NCBI GenBank assembly: GCA_963819715.1
Contig: CAWFXE010000006.1
Span: 124,001-188,000, forward strand
Direction of reading: 5' to 3'
DNA: 64,000 bases
DNA from: DASUPK01 sp963819715
Lineage (GTDB): Bacteria; Actinomycetota; Thermoleophilia; Solirubrobacterales; 70-9
Part shown: one piece after another, positions 50,506-59,293 of the stretch
How positions within the stretch are numbered: the stretch's first letter is position 1
How the letters are laid out: each line of letters starts with the position of its first letter
The notes under the pieces: model-generated
The model's input: only the letters and a program-made list of their open reading frames with translations
The model's database searches: none
Told to the model about the DNA's origin: nothing
Position numbers and translations under genes: made by a program

Positions 50506-50901
50506 GTGCTCACTGATCCAGTCTCCGATTATCTGAACCGAATCCGCAACGGCCTGCTCGCCGACCACGAGGAGGTGGAGATCCCTGCCTCGAGGCTGAA
50601 GCGGGAGATGAGCCGCATCCTCAAGGAGCAGGGCTACATCACGGACTTCAACGTCGAGGCCGGTCGCGTCGGCGAGGTGATCAAGATCCGCCTGCGCTAT
50701 ACCGAGAACCGCGACCCAGTGATCAGCGGCATGGACCGCGTCTCCCGCCCGGGCCGGCGCCGCTACGTTCCCAAGGACGATGTGCCCCGCGTCTTCGGTG
50801 GAATGGGCACCACGATCATGTCGACCTCGAGCGGCGTCATGACGGGCCACGAGGCCAGGCAGAAGGGCGTCGGCGGAGAGGTCGTCGCGCACGTCTGGTG
50901 A
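50506..50901 (+). CDS. rpsH: 30S ribosomal protein S8
   Basis: The 131-residue protein (DPVSDYLNRIRNGLLADHEE, MSRILKEQGYITDF, GTTIMSTSSGVMTGHEARQK) is S8, an early 16S rRNA binder. GTG 50506 is the start, with AGAGGA upstream. Confidence 0.96.
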   Translation: MLTDPVSDYLNRIRNGLLADHEEVEIPASRLKREMSRILKEQGYITDFNVEAGRVGEVIKIRLRYTENRDPVISGMDRVSRPGRRRYVPKDDVPRVFGGMGTTIMSTSSGVMTGHEARQKGVGGEVVAHVW

Positions 50902-50908
50902 GCAACTG

Positions 50909-51442
50909 ATGAGCCGAATCGGAAGAAAGCCAATCGAGATCCCCGAGGGCGTCGAGATCGACGTCAAGCCCGGCGCTGTCAGCGTCAAGGGCCCCAAGGG
51001 CGAGCTCAACCAGCACGTCGACACCGACATGAAGGTGGCGATCGACGACGGCACCCTGACCGTCGAGCGGCCCACAGACCGCGGCGAGCACCGTGCCCTG
51101 CACGGGCTCACGCGCAGCCTGATCGCGAACATGGTCGAGGGTGTCACCGACGGATTCGAGAAGCGGCTGGAGATCCAGGGCGTCGGCTACCGCGCCAACC
51201 TCAAGGGCAAGAACCTGGAGATGGCGCTCGGCTACTCGCACCCAGTTGCGATCGATGCGCCGGACGGCATCGAGTTCGAGGTTCCGCAGCCGACGGAGGT
51301 CGTGGTCCGCGGGATCGACAAGCAGCTGGTCGGCGAGACCGCCGCGCGTATCCGCAAGACGCGGCCCCCCGAGCCCTACAAGGGCAAGGGCGTCCGCTAC
51401 TCCGGCGAGCACGTCGCTCGCAAGGTCGGCAAGAGAGCCTGA
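50909..51442 (+). CDS. rplF: 50S ribosomal protein L6
   Basis: The 177-residue two-domain protein (SRIGRKPIEIPEGVEIDV, HGLTRSLIANMVEGVTDGF, RTRPPEPYKGKGVRYSGEHV-like end) is L6, near the sarcin-ricin loop. Length is normal and its stop overlaps the rplR ATG by one base. Confidence 0.96.
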   Translation: MSRIGRKPIEIPEGVEIDVKPGAVSVKGPKGELNQHVDTDMKVAIDDGTLTVERPTDRGEHRALHGLTRSLIANMVEGVTDGFEKRLEIQGVGYRANLKGKNLEMALGYSHPVAIDAPDGIEFEVPQPTEVVVRGIDKQLVGETAARIRKTRPPEPYKGKGVRYSGEHVARKVGKRA

Positions 51443-51795
51443 TGACCGTACTGACCAAGCCACAGAGGAGGATCCGCCGCCGCCGCCGCGTCCGAGCCAG
51501 GATCCGCGGCAGCGCCGAGCGCCCGCGCCTGTCCGTCTACCGCTCCAACCGGGGAGTCTTCGCCCAGCTCATCGACGACGACGCCGGCCGCACGGTCGCC
51601 GCCGCCTCCTGGACCGAGGATGAGCTCCGCAAGCTCGGCTCGATGGAGCAGGCCAAGCGCGCGGGACAGCTCCTCGCCGAGCGGGCCAAGGCAGCGGGCG
51701 TGGAGACCTGCGTCTTCGATCGTGGCGGCTACCAGTACCACGGACGCGTTGCGGCGATCGCCGAGGGCGCCCGCGAGGGAGGCCTGAAGTTCTGA
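51442..51795 (+). CDS. rplR: 50S ribosomal protein L18
   Basis: The 117-residue protein (RRRRVRARIRGSAERPRLSV, SNRGVFAQLIDDDAGRTV, VFDRGGYQYHGRVAAIAEGA, REGGLKF) is L18, which binds 5S rRNA with L5. Confidence 0.96.
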   Translation: MTVLTKPQRRIRRRRRVRARIRGSAERPRLSVYRSNRGVFAQLIDDDAGRTVAAASWTEDELRKLGSMEQAKRAGQLLAERAKAAGVETCVFDRGGYQYHGRVAAIAEGAREGGLKF

Positions 51796-51832
51796 TGGCC
51801 GCCCAGACAAACCCGCTACCTTCGTCGGTCCG

Positions 51833-52444
51833 ATGGCTGTAGAGAGCGTCAGTCCAAAGGGTCTCGACCTGCAGGAGCGGGTTATCGAGATCAACCGCGT
51901 CGCCAAGGTCGTCAAGGGCGGCCGGCGCTTCTCGTTCACCGCCCTGGTCGCGGTCGGCGACGAGGATTCCGTGGTCGGAATTGGCTACGGCAAGGCCCGC
52001 GAGGTCCCGCTGGCGATCCAGAAGGCCGTCGAGGACGCTCGCAAGAACCTGATCCGAGTGCCCAAGTACGGGCAGACCATCACCCACCGCGTGATCGGCC
52101 GCTTCGGCGCCGGCCACGTCGTCCTGCGCCCGGCCAGCCCCGGTACCGGCGTCATCGCCGGCGGCGGCGTGCGCGCCGTGCTCGAGCTCGGCGGCGTCCG
52201 CGACGTGCTCACCAAGAGCATCGGCACGCAGAACCCCATCAACCTGGTCAAGGCGACCATGTCGGGCCTCGAGAGCCTGCGCAGGCCGGAGGACGTCGCG
52301 AAGCTGCGCGGCATCTCAATCCGCGAGGTGCTCGGCGTCGGGAACGGCAAGGCCGCCGAGGCCGCGAAGGACGAGGAACCTGTGACTCCGGAGGCGGTTG
52401 CCGCCGAGACCCCACGAGCCGAACCGGCCGGGGAGGCTTCCTGA
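51833..52444 (+). CDS. rpsE: 30S ribosomal protein S5 with short charged C-terminal extension
   Basis: The 203-residue protein has the dsRBD-like ERVIEINRVAKVVKGGRRFS and GIGYGKAREVPLAIQKAVED, then RPASPGTGVIAGGGVRAVLE. About 30 extra residues (EEPVTPEAVAAETPRAEPAG) follow the core. A 37-base gap before ATG 51833 has no Shine-Dalgarno but contains GCTACCTT (-10-like TACCTT at 51817-51822), so an internal leaderless promoter is possible. Confidence 0.95.
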   Translation: MAVESVSPKGLDLQERVIEINRVAKVVKGGRRFSFTALVAVGDEDSVVGIGYGKAREVPLAIQKAVEDARKNLIRVPKYGQTITHRVIGRFGAGHVVLRPASPGTGVIAGGGVRAVLELGGVRDVLTKSIGTQNPINLVKATMSGLESLRRPEDVAKLRGISIREVLGVGNGKAAEAAKDEEPVTPEAVAAETPRAEPAGEAS

Positions 52445-52623
52445 TGGCCGACGTCGCCCTGAAGCAGGTCAGCTCGTCGAACGGCGCGTCACGCGTGCAG
52501 CGCGACACACTGCGCTCGCTCAAGCTCGGCGGCATCGGCAAGGAGGCGAAGCACGCCGATACCCCGCAGCTGCGGGGAATGATCCGCACAGTCAGTCACC
52601 TCGTTGAGGTTGAGAATGGCTGA
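52444..52623 (+). CDS. rpmD: 50S ribosomal protein L30
   Basis: The 59-residue protein (ADVALKQVSSSNGASRVQRD, TLRSLKLGGIGKEAKHADTP, QLRGMIRTVSHLVEVE) is L30; the DTPxxRGMI...HLVxVE block is diagnostic. ATG 52444 overlaps the rpsE stop by one base and its own 3' end overlaps rplO by eight bases. Confidence 0.93.
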   Translation: MADVALKQVSSSNGASRVQRDTLRSLKLGGIGKEAKHADTPQLRGMIRTVSHLVEVENG

Positions 52624-53104
52624 TGAGCGCAAGGATCAGGTTGGCCTCCACAGCCTGAAGCCGGCTCCCGGCTCGCGCCGTCCGCGGAAGCGGCTCGGAC
52701 GCGGCAAGGGGACGGGCCACGGCAAGACCTCGGGTCGCGGACACAAGGGCGCGGGCGCCCGCTCCGGCAGCAAGCGCAAGGTCGCGTACGAGGGTGGGCA
52801 GAACCCGATCCACATGCGGATGCGCAAGCTGCGCGGCCCGCACAAGAAGATGTCAATGCCCTTCGAGAAGTTCCGGACGCGGACGCAGCCGGTGAACCTC
52901 GCCGACCTCGAGGCTCGCTTCAAGGCGAACGACGAGGTGACGCCGGAGTCGCTGCGCGAGGCGGGCCTCGCCAAGCGACGTGACCCGGTGAAGATCCTCG
53001 CCCGCGGTGAGATCTCAACCAAGCTGACCGTCAGGGCGCATGCCTTCAGCGCCACGGCCAAGGAGAAGATCGAGGCCGCGGGCGGGACCTGCGAACTTAT
53101 CTAG
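52616..53104 (+). CDS. rplO: 50S ribosomal protein L15
   Basis: ATG 52616 (ADERKDQVGLHSLKPAPGSR) gives a 162-residue L15 with the glycine-rich RLGRGKGTGHGKTSGRGHKG and GGQNPIHMRMRKLRG. An in-frame upstream TTG/ATG exists at 52604 but lies inside rpmD. L15 is a late 50S assembly protein. It ends one base before secY. Confidence 0.95.
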   Translation: MADERKDQVGLHSLKPAPGSRRPRKRLGRGKGTGHGKTSGRGHKGAGARSGSKRKVAYEGGQNPIHMRMRKLRGPHKKMSMPFEKFRTRTQPVNLADLEARFKANDEVTPESLREAGLAKRRDPVKILARGEISTKLTVRAHAFSATAKEKIEAAGGTCELI

Positions 53105-54364
53105 ATGCTCCAGACCGTCCTCAACGCCTTCACGGTCCAGGAGATCCGCAAGAAGCTGATCTTCACGGCCGGGATCCTCGCTCTCTACCGGCTCGGCGCC
53201 TACATCCCCTCGCCGGGAGTCGACGCCAAGGCGATCCAGGACGGCGTCAACGGCGTCGGGGGCTCGAACATCCTCGGCTTCCTCAACCTCTTCTCGGGCG
53301 GGAGCCTCTCGCGCCTGTCCCTGTTCGCCCTGGGGATCATGCCCTACATCACGGCATCGATCATCCTGCAGCTGCTGACGGTGGTGATGCCCGCGCTGGA
53401 GCGCCTCCAGAAGGAGGGTGAGGTCGGCCAGCAGAAGATCACCCAGTACACCCGCTACCTGACGGTCGTCCTGGCCTTCGCGCAGTCGCTCGGCTTCGTC
53501 TTCCTGTTCACCTCAAACGGCAGCAACATCATCGGCGAGCGCACGTTCCCGAAGGTCTTCCTCATCGTCGTCACCCTGACGGCCGGCTGCACGGTCCTGA
53601 TGTGGATGGGCGAGCTGATCACCCAGCGGGGGATCGGCAACGGGATCTCGCTGATGATCTTCGCCTCGATCGTCTCGCGAATACCCGAGGGCATCACCAA
53701 GTGGTGGAACAACCCGGACCAGGTCTTCGTCGTGATGATGCCCTTCATCGCCCTGGCGGTGATCGTCGCGATCGTCTTCGTCCAGGAGGGCCAGCGCCGG
53801 ATCCCGGTTCAGTACGCGAAACGCGTGGTGGGCCGGCGGATGACGTCGGGGGGCTCGACCTACTTACCGCTGCGCGTGAACATGGCCGGGGTGATCCCGG
53901 TGATCTTCGCCGCCTCGATCATGGCCTTCCCGCCGACCATCGGCCAGCTCATCAACACCCCCGCGGCGCTCGACTTCGCGGCGTTCTTCAGTCCGAACAG
54001 CTGGCACTACGTGGTCGGAGAGGTCTTCTTCATCATCATCTTCACCTACTTCTACACGGCGGTCACCTTCAACCCGGTGGACCAGGCCGACAACCTGAAG
54101 AAGTACGGCGGGTTCATTCCCGGCGTCAGACCAGGTCGACCTACCGCCGAATACCTGGACCGGATCCTGTCCAGGCTCACCTTCCCCGGCGCCCTCTATC
54201 TGGGCGCGGTCGCAGCGTTGCCGACAATCCTGATCAGCCAGACGTCGGCGAACTTCTTCTTCGGCGGGACCTCGATCCTGATCGTCGTCGGTGTGGCTCT
54301 CGACACTGTGAAGCAGCTCGAGGCCCAACTGATGATGCGGAACTACGAGGGCTTCCTGAAGTGA
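53105..54364 (+). CDS. secY: Preprotein translocase subunit SecY
   Basis: The 419-residue, ten-helix channel protein has RKKLIFTAGILALYRLGAYI, the plug region after GVDAKAIQDG, LGIMPYITASIILQLLTVVM, WMGELITQRGIGNGISLMIF and the C-terminal cytosolic loop MSGGSTYLPLRVNMAGVIPV-type sequence. It forms the Sec channel with the SecE encoded at 14.7 kb. Confidence 0.97.
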   Translation: MLQTVLNAFTVQEIRKKLIFTAGILALYRLGAYIPSPGVDAKAIQDGVNGVGGSNILGFLNLFSGGSLSRLSLFALGIMPYITASIILQLLTVVMPALERLQKEGEVGQQKITQYTRYLTVVLAFAQSLGFVFLFTSNGSNIIGERTFPKVFLIVVTLTAGCTVLMWMGELITQRGIGNGISLMIFASIVSRIPEGITKWWNNPDQVFVVMMPFIALAVIVAIVFVQEGQRRIPVQYAKRVVGRRMTSGGSTYLPLRVNMAGVIPVIFAASIMAFPPTIGQLINTPAALDFAAFFSPNSWHYVVGEVFFIIIFTYFYTAVTFNPVDQADNLKKYGGFIPGVRPGRPTAEYLDRILSRLTFPGALYLGAVAALPTILISQTSANFFFGGTSILIVVGVALDTVKQLEAQLMMRNYEGFLK

Positions 54365-54377
54365 CGCGCGCGACCGG

Positions 54378-55070
54378 GTGCCGGGCGTGCCCGAGCTGAA
54401 CCTCATCCTCCTCGGCCCGCCCGGCAGCGGGAAGGGGACTCAAGGGGAGCGCCTCCAGGAGGACTTCCGCCTGCCGTACTACGCGACGGGTGACATCCTG
54501 CGCGCCGCCGTCAAGGAGGGGACCGACGTCGGCAAGCAGGCCAAGGAGTTCATGGACCGCGGCGACCTCGTGCCCGACGAGGTGATCATCGGCGTGATCG
54601 CGGAGCGGCTTCAGCAAGAGGAGGCGGCCGACGGCTTCATCCTCGACGGTTTCCCCCGCACCGTGCCGCAGGCCGAGGCGCTCGATGAGAAGATGAAGGA
54701 GCTGCGGCGCGAGATGACGGCCGCGGTCCTGATCGACGTCTCCGAGGAGGAGGTCGTGCGCCGGCTGGGCGGGCGCCGCACCTGCGAGGAGAACCCGAGC
54801 CACATCTACCACGTCGAGTTCGACCCCCCGAAGGAGGAGGGCGTCTGCGACATCGACGGCGCCAAGCTGATCGTCCGCGACGACGACAAGCCCGACGTGA
54901 TCAAGAACCGGCTGGTGCAGTACAACGAGAAGACCAAGCCCCTGATCGAGTACTACGAGGAGCGTGGCATCCTCAACCACGTCGACGGCAGTGACTCGCC
55001 CGACGAGGTCGAGGAGCACATCCACGGCATCCTCGCCACGCTTCGTCGCGAGGAAGAGGAGGGGATGTGA
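54378..55070 (+). CDS. adk: Adenylate kinase
   Basis: From GTG 54378 the 230-residue enzyme has the P-loop LILLGPPGSGKGTQGERLQ, YYATGDILRAAV, DGFILDGFPRT and the LID domain beginning RLGGRRTCEENPSHIYHVEF. The LID has only two cysteines instead of the four of Zn-binding LIDs. It interconverts ATP+AMP and 2 ADP. The secY-adk-map order is standard. Confidence 0.95.
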   Translation: MPGVPELNLILLGPPGSGKGTQGERLQEDFRLPYYATGDILRAAVKEGTDVGKQAKEFMDRGDLVPDEVIIGVIAERLQQEEAADGFILDGFPRTVPQAEALDEKMKELRREMTAAVLIDVSEEEVVRRLGGRRTCEENPSHIYHVEFDPPKEEGVCDIDGAKLIVRDDDKPDVIKNRLVQYNEKTKPLIEYYEERGILNHVDGSDSPDEVEEHIHGILATLRREEEEGM

Positions 55071-55077
55071 GACCGAC

Positions 55078-55845
55078 ATGTATCGCGGCATGATCATCCG
55101 CAAGACCTCCGAGCAGATCGACGCGATGGCAGAGTCCGGCAAGATCCAGGCCCGCTGCCTGCGGATGCTGCGCTCCAAGGCGCGCCCCGGCGTCACCACC
55201 AAGGAGCTCGATGAGGCCGCGGAGAAGTACATCCGCTCGCAGGGTGCCGTGCCCTCCTTCAAGGGCTACCGTGGCTTTCCGGGCTCGATCTGCACGTCGC
55301 CGAACTCGATGGTCGTTCACGGCATCCCGGGTCCGTACGAGCTGCGCCGCGGCGACATCCTCTCGATCGACGTGGGCGTCACCTACGAGGGGTGGGTCGC
55401 GGACGCGGCGATCACGGTGCCGATCGGCGAGACGCCGGAGGGCGCCGAACCGCTTCTGACCACCACGAAGGACGCGCTCTTCGAGGGCATCGCCCAGGCG
55501 GTGAAGGGCAACCACCTGAGCGACCTCTCTCATGCCGTCCAGCAGCGGGTCGAGCGCGACAACCTCTCTGTGATCCGCACCCTCGTCGGGCACGGCATAG
55601 GGCGAGACATGCACGAGGACCCGCAGATCCCGAACTTCGGCGACCCGGGCAAGGGCCCGGAGCTCGAGATCGGCATGGTCCTGGCGATCGAGCCGATGGT
55701 GAACGCAGGCGGCGCCGACATCCGCATGGGCTCAGACGGCTGGGCCGTTTACTCGGCTGACGACTCGCTGGCGGCCCACTTCGAGTTCACGATCGCCATC
55801 ACCGAGGACGGCCCGCGCGTCCTCACGCCGTGGCACCTGGACTGA
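55078..55845 (+). CDS. map: Methionine aminopeptidase, type I
   Basis: The 255-residue enzyme has the metal ligands in SIDVGVTYEGWVADAAIT (two Asp), GHGIGRDMHEDP (His), MVLAIEPMV (Glu) and AHFEFTIAITEDG (Glu). It removes initiator Met. Start ATG 55078 with ATG 55090 as alternative. It follows adk by seven bases; infA, usually next, is absent. Confidence 0.96.
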   Translation: MYRGMIIRKTSEQIDAMAESGKIQARCLRMLRSKARPGVTTKELDEAAEKYIRSQGAVPSFKGYRGFPGSICTSPNSMVVHGIPGPYELRRGDILSIDVGVTYEGWVADAAITVPIGETPEGAEPLLTTTKDALFEGIAQAVKGNHLSDLSHAVQQRVERDNLSVIRTLVGHGIGRDMHEDPQIPNFGDPGKGPELEIGMVLAIEPMVNAGGADIRMGSDGWAVYSADDSLAAHFEFTIAITEDGPRVLTPWHLD

Positions 55846-55893
55846 GCATCTCCCAGGCACGACTCAGGCACGGACGCTGCTACCATTCCACAG

Positions 55894-55925
55894 GTCGGTT
55901 CACGCCTGCGTGACCGACGTTTTTC
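55894..55925 (+). terminator. Hairpin with T tract between map and rpmJ
   Basis: GTCGGTTCACG-CCTG-CGTGACCGAC forms an eleven-pair stem with one bulge, followed by GTTTTTC. A -10-like GCTACCAT lies just upstream (55879-55886), so the hairpin may be an attenuator in the 5' leader of rpmJ-rpsM as well as the terminator of the spc cluster. Confidence 0.7.
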
Positions 55926-55997
55926 ACGCCTGTAGGCCCGACTCCTGGGGCCCGCGGGCTCACTCCCAGCAAGATACGACCCCATGAAAGAAGGGGA

Positions 55998-56111
55998 ATG
56001 AAGGTCCGAGCGTCTGTAAAGCCGATGTGTGAGAAGTGCAAGGTCATCCGCCGTGGCGGTGCCGTCTTGGTGATCTGTCCCAACCCCCGTCACAAGCAGA
56101 GGCAGGGCTAG
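55998..56111 (+). CDS. rpmJ: 50S ribosomal protein L36
   Basis: The 37-residue protein (MKVRASVKPMCEKCKVIRRG) keeps the zinc ligands C11, C14, C27 and H32. It is directly followed by rpsM. Shine-Dalgarno AAGGGG precedes ATG 55998. Confidence 0.96.
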   Translation: MKVRASVKPMCEKCKVIRRGGAVLVICPNPRHKQRQG

Positions 56112-56495
56112 ATGGCGCGCATCGCGGGAGTCAACCTCCCCCTCAACAAGCGCGCTGAGATCGGCCTCACCTACGTCTTCGGCATCGGCCGCTCCGCGGC
56201 CAACGAGATCCTCAAGGAGACCGGGGTCGATCCGAACACCCAGGTCAAGGACCTGACCGAGGACGAGATCATCAAGCTTCGAGACGCGGTCGAGAACCGC
56301 GAGGTCGAGGGCGATCTCCGCCGGGAGCGTTCCCAGAACGTCAAGCGCCTGCAGGAGATCGGCTCCTACCGGGGCCTGCGCCACCGTCGCGGGCTCCCCG
56401 TGCGCGGCCAGCGCACCAAGACCAACGCGCGTGGCCGCAAGGGCCCGCGCCGGATGAGCGTTGCGGGCCGCAAGAAGGCCCCGCAGCCCAAGTGA
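56112..56495 (+). CDS. rpsM: 30S ribosomal protein S13
   Basis: The 127-residue protein (ARIAGVNLPLNKRAEIGLTY, IGSYRGLRHRRGLPVRGQRT, KTNARGRKGPRR) is S13 of the 30S head, with the basic C-terminal tail that reaches the P-site tRNA. Confidence 0.97.
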   Translation: MARIAGVNLPLNKRAEIGLTYVFGIGRSAANEILKETGVDPNTQVKDLTEDEIIKLRDAVENREVEGDLRRERSQNVKRLQEIGSYRGLRHRRGLPVRGQRTKTNARGRKGPRRMSVAGRKKAPQPK

Positions 56496-56515
56496 GCTAC
56501 GGAGGAATTCGCTAG

Positions 56516-56911
56516 ATGCCACCAGCTCCGAAGAAGGGTCGCTCGCGCCGCAAGGTCCGCAAGAACGTCACCTACGGCCAGGCCCACATCAAGACTTCGT
56601 TCAACAACACCATCGTCACCCTCACCGATCCCGAGGGCAACGTGATCGCCTGGGAGTCCGCGGGTTCCGCCGGCTTCAAGGGCTCCCGCAAGTCGACTCC
56701 GTTTGCAGCCCAGGTGACCGCCGACGCGGCCGCCAAGAAGGGCATGGAGCACGGCCTCGAGAAGGTCGAGGTCTACGCCAAGGGAGCCGGCTCGGGCCGC
56801 GAGACAGCTATCCGCTCGCTGCAGGCCGCCGGTCTCGACGTGACGACGGTGAAGGACGTGACGCCGCAAGCCCACAACGGGTGCCGCCCCCGGAAGCGGA
56901 GGCGCGTCTAG
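56516..56911 (+). CDS. rpsK: 30S ribosomal protein S11
   Basis: The 131-residue protein (VTYGQAHIKTSFNNTIVTLT, GSRKSTPFAAQVTADAAAKK, DVTPQAHNGCRPRKRRRV) is S11 of the platform. GGAGGAA precedes ATG 56516. Confidence 0.97.
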   Translation: MPPAPKKGRSRRKVRKNVTYGQAHIKTSFNNTIVTLTDPEGNVIAWESAGSAGFKGSRKSTPFAAQVTADAAAKKGMEHGLEKVEVYAKGAGSGRETAIRSLQAAGLDVTTVKDVTPQAHNGCRPRKRRRV

Positions 56912-57532
56912 ATGGCTCGCGACACCGGAGCGCAGTGCAAGCAGTGCCGCCGCGAGGGACAGAAGCTGTTCCTCAAGGGATCCCGCTGCTTCACCGACAA
57001 GTGCGGCGTCGAGCGCCGCTCCTATCCGCCCGGCGAGCACGGCCGCGGCCGTATGCGCCAGTCCGAGTATCGCAACCAGCTGCGCGAGAAGCAGAAGGCC
57101 AAGCGGTACTACCAGGTGCTCGAGAAGCAGTTCGCGAGCTATTACGACAAGGCAAGCCGCCAGGAGGGCGTCACGGGCGAGAACCTGCTGCGCCTGCTCG
57201 AATGCCGCCTGGACAACGTCCTTGTCCGCCTCGGTTTCGCGGCGTCGCGCCGCCAGGCCCGCCAGCTGGTCAGCCACGGCCATTGGACCGTCAACGGCCG
57301 CCGTGTCGACATCCCCAGCTACCAGGTGAAGCCCGATGACGTGATCACGATCAAGCCGAACAGCGGCAGCACCGACGTCGTTCGGAACGCGACCGAGCTC
57401 ACGTCTGGAGTGCCGGCCTGGCTGCAGGCGGACCACGACTCACTCAATGCCAAGGTGCTGAGGCTCCCTGAGAGGAGCGAGATCTCCGCGCCGGTCGAGG
57501 AACAGCTCATCGTCGAGCTGTACTCGAAGTAA
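56912..57532 (+). CDS. rpsD: 30S ribosomal protein S4
   Basis: The 206-residue protein has an N-terminal Cys cluster (CKQCRREGQKLF...RCFTDKCGVERR) that fits the zinc-binding S4 form, ARQLVSHGHWTVNGRRVDIP (S4 RNA-binding domain) and the usual end. It is a primary 16S rRNA binder and a component of rRNA antitermination complexes. Confidence 0.96.
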   Translation: MARDTGAQCKQCRREGQKLFLKGSRCFTDKCGVERRSYPPGEHGRGRMRQSEYRNQLREKQKAKRYYQVLEKQFASYYDKASRQEGVTGENLLRLLECRLDNVLVRLGFAASRRQARQLVSHGHWTVNGRRVDIPSYQVKPDDVITIKPNSGSTDVVRNATELTSGVPAWLQADHDSLNAKVLRLPERSEISAPVEEQLIVELYSK

Positions 57533-57560
57533 CCCCCCCAGAGAAGGAAGTAGATACCTG

Positions 57561-58553
57561 ATGGAAGCCATGACCACCCTGCCAGATTTCCAAGTGCCCA
57601 AGATCGCGGGCGAGGATGCCGAGGAGAACAAGGGCACCTTCACCATCGAGCCGCTCGACAAGGGCTTCGGCTACACGTTCGGCAACAGCCTCCGCCGCGT
57701 GCTGCTGTCCTCCCTCGGCGGCGCCGCGATCACCAGCGTTCGCATCGAGGGCGTGGCTCACGAGTTCTCGACCATCCCGGGCTTGAAGGAAGACGTCACC
57801 GACCTGGTCCTCAACCTCAAGGACGTCGTCGTGCGCATGCACACCGACGCCGACGAGGTCGAGACGCCGCTGGTCGCCACCGGTCCCGGCGAGGTCAAGG
57901 CCAAGGACATCGACCTGCCCGCGGGCGTCGAGATCCTCAACCCGGAGGCGCCGATCGCCACTCTCGAGAAGAAGACCAAGCTCGAGATGTACCTGACGAT
58001 CGGGCGCGGCCGCGGCTACTCGCCGGCGGACGAGAACAAGTCCGACGACAAGCCCATCGGCGTGATCCCGATCGACGCGATCTTCTCGCCGATCCGCCGT
58101 GCCGCCTATTCGGTCGATGCCGCCCGAGTCGGGCAGCGGACCGACTTCGACAAGCTCAGCCTCGAGGTCGAGACCGACGGCTCCATCGAGCCGGGCGCCG
58201 CGCTCCGCGAGGCCGCCGAGATCCTGATCAAGAGCCTGGCGATCTTCACGACCGCCGACCGCGTGGATGAGCTGCGGGGCGAGGGCGCGATCGCCGCTGC
58301 GGACGGCGGGGGAGGCGGCGGCGAGGCCGCAGCGGTCCCCGGCGCCGACGGGCTCGACGAGATCCTGATCGAGGAGCTCGAGCTGGGCGTCCGCTCCTAC
58401 AACTGCCTGAAGCGCGCCGGCATTCAGACCGTCGGCGAGCTCGTGCGGAAGTCGGAGTCGGAGCTCAACGCGATCCCGAACTTCGGTCGCAAGTCGATCG
58501 AAGAGGTCCAGGAGACTCTCCGCGCACGCGGCCTCTCGCTGCGAGCCGACTAG
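57561..58553 (+). CDS. rpoA: DNA-directed RNA polymerase subunit alpha
   Basis: The 330-residue protein has the N-terminal assembly domain (FTIEPLDKGFGYTFGNSLRR, VLLSSLGGAAITSVRIEGV) and, after an acidic/Gly-rich linker, the C-terminal domain (LGVRSYNCLKRAGIQTVGEL, IPNFGRKSIEEVQETL) that contacts UP elements and activators. Length is normal. Confidence 0.97.
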   Translation: MEAMTTLPDFQVPKIAGEDAEENKGTFTIEPLDKGFGYTFGNSLRRVLLSSLGGAAITSVRIEGVAHEFSTIPGLKEDVTDLVLNLKDVVVRMHTDADEVETPLVATGPGEVKAKDIDLPAGVEILNPEAPIATLEKKTKLEMYLTIGRGRGYSPADENKSDDKPIGVIPIDAIFSPIRRAAYSVDAARVGQRTDFDKLSLEVETDGSIEPGAALREAAEILIKSLAIFTTADRVDELRGEGAIAAADGGGGGGEAAAVPGADGLDEILIEELELGVRSYNCLKRAGIQTVGELVRKSESELNAIPNFGRKSIEEVQETLRARGLSLRAD

Positions 58554-58584
58554 GTTCCCTAGAGTTCCCGGCCGGAGCCAGGCG

Positions 58585-58938
58585 ATGAGGCACAAGCGCA
58601 AGAGAGCAAAGCTGAGCCGGGATGCGGCTCACCGCAACTCGATGCTTCGCACGATGTCGAAGCAGCTGATCGAGCACGAGCGCATCCGGACCACTCAGCC
58701 GAAGGCGAAGGCGCTGAAGCCGGAGTTCGAGAAGCTGATCACGCTCGCCAAGCGGGGCGACCTTCACTCGCGCCGGCAGGCGCTCTCAGAGCTGCACAAC
58801 GACAAGTTCGCCGTGCACAAGCTCTTCGAGGAGATCGCGCCCCGCTACGCGCAGCGGCCGGGCGGCTATACGCGGATCGTGAAGCTTGGCCCGCGCCGCA
58901 GCGACTCGGCCGAGATGGTCTTTCTCGAGCTGGTCTAG
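58585..58938 (+). CDS. rplQ: 50S ribosomal protein L17
   Basis: The 117-residue protein (RHKRKRAKLSRDAAHRNSML, LIEHERIRTTQPKAKALKPE, GGYTRIVKLGPRRSDSAEM) is L17. It ends the alpha cluster; the next gene is convergent with a three-base gap. Confidence 0.96.
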   Translation: MRHKRKRAKLSRDAAHRNSMLRTMSKQLIEHERIRTTQPKAKALKPEFEKLITLAKRGDLHSRRQALSELHNDKFAVHKLFEEIAPRYAQRPGGYTRIVKLGPRRSDSAEMVFLELV

Positions 58939-58941
58939 AAA

Positions 58942-59220
58942 CTAGCGCCCGGTCTTGAAGCTCGAGCCCGAGCCGCGCCGGTTCGGGCCCAGCGCGAACA
59001 TCAGCGCGAACGTGAAGAGCACTATTACGCCGAGGACGACCCACTGCGCCCAGTTCTCGATGGTCGAGAGCGCCACGACGCAGAGCGCGATTCCGACGAT
59101 CAGCGCGATGACGCTGTAGATCGCGGAGCCCTTCTCCGATCCCCTGCGGATCCCCTCTCCGCCGGCGAGCAGGTCGCTCCGCTCGTACTGGGAGCGCTGC
59201 GTGATGTCCGTGTTCGCCAT
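58942..59220 (-). CDS. Small two-helix membrane protein (paralogue A)
   Basis: The 92-residue protein has a hydrophilic N-terminus and two helices (AIYSVIALIVGIALCVVALS and VVLGVIVLFTFALMFALG), ending GPNRRGSG. The ENWAQWVVLG segment between the helices and the end match the neighbouring gene (DNWSQWVVLG, NPHRRGG), so the two are tandem paralogues. AGGAGGAGA precedes ATG 59220. Function unknown. Confidence 0.7.
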   Translation of the reverse strand: MANTDITQRSQYERSDLLAGGEGIRRGSEKGSAIYSVIALIVGIALCVVALSTIENWAQWVVLGVIVLFTFALMFALGPNRRGSGSSFKTGR

Positions 59221-59293
59221 TCTCTCCTCCTCCGCTGTTCGGCCGAACCCTACGCTCCGGACCAGACCTGGACCGTGAACGTGGTCACAGCCA

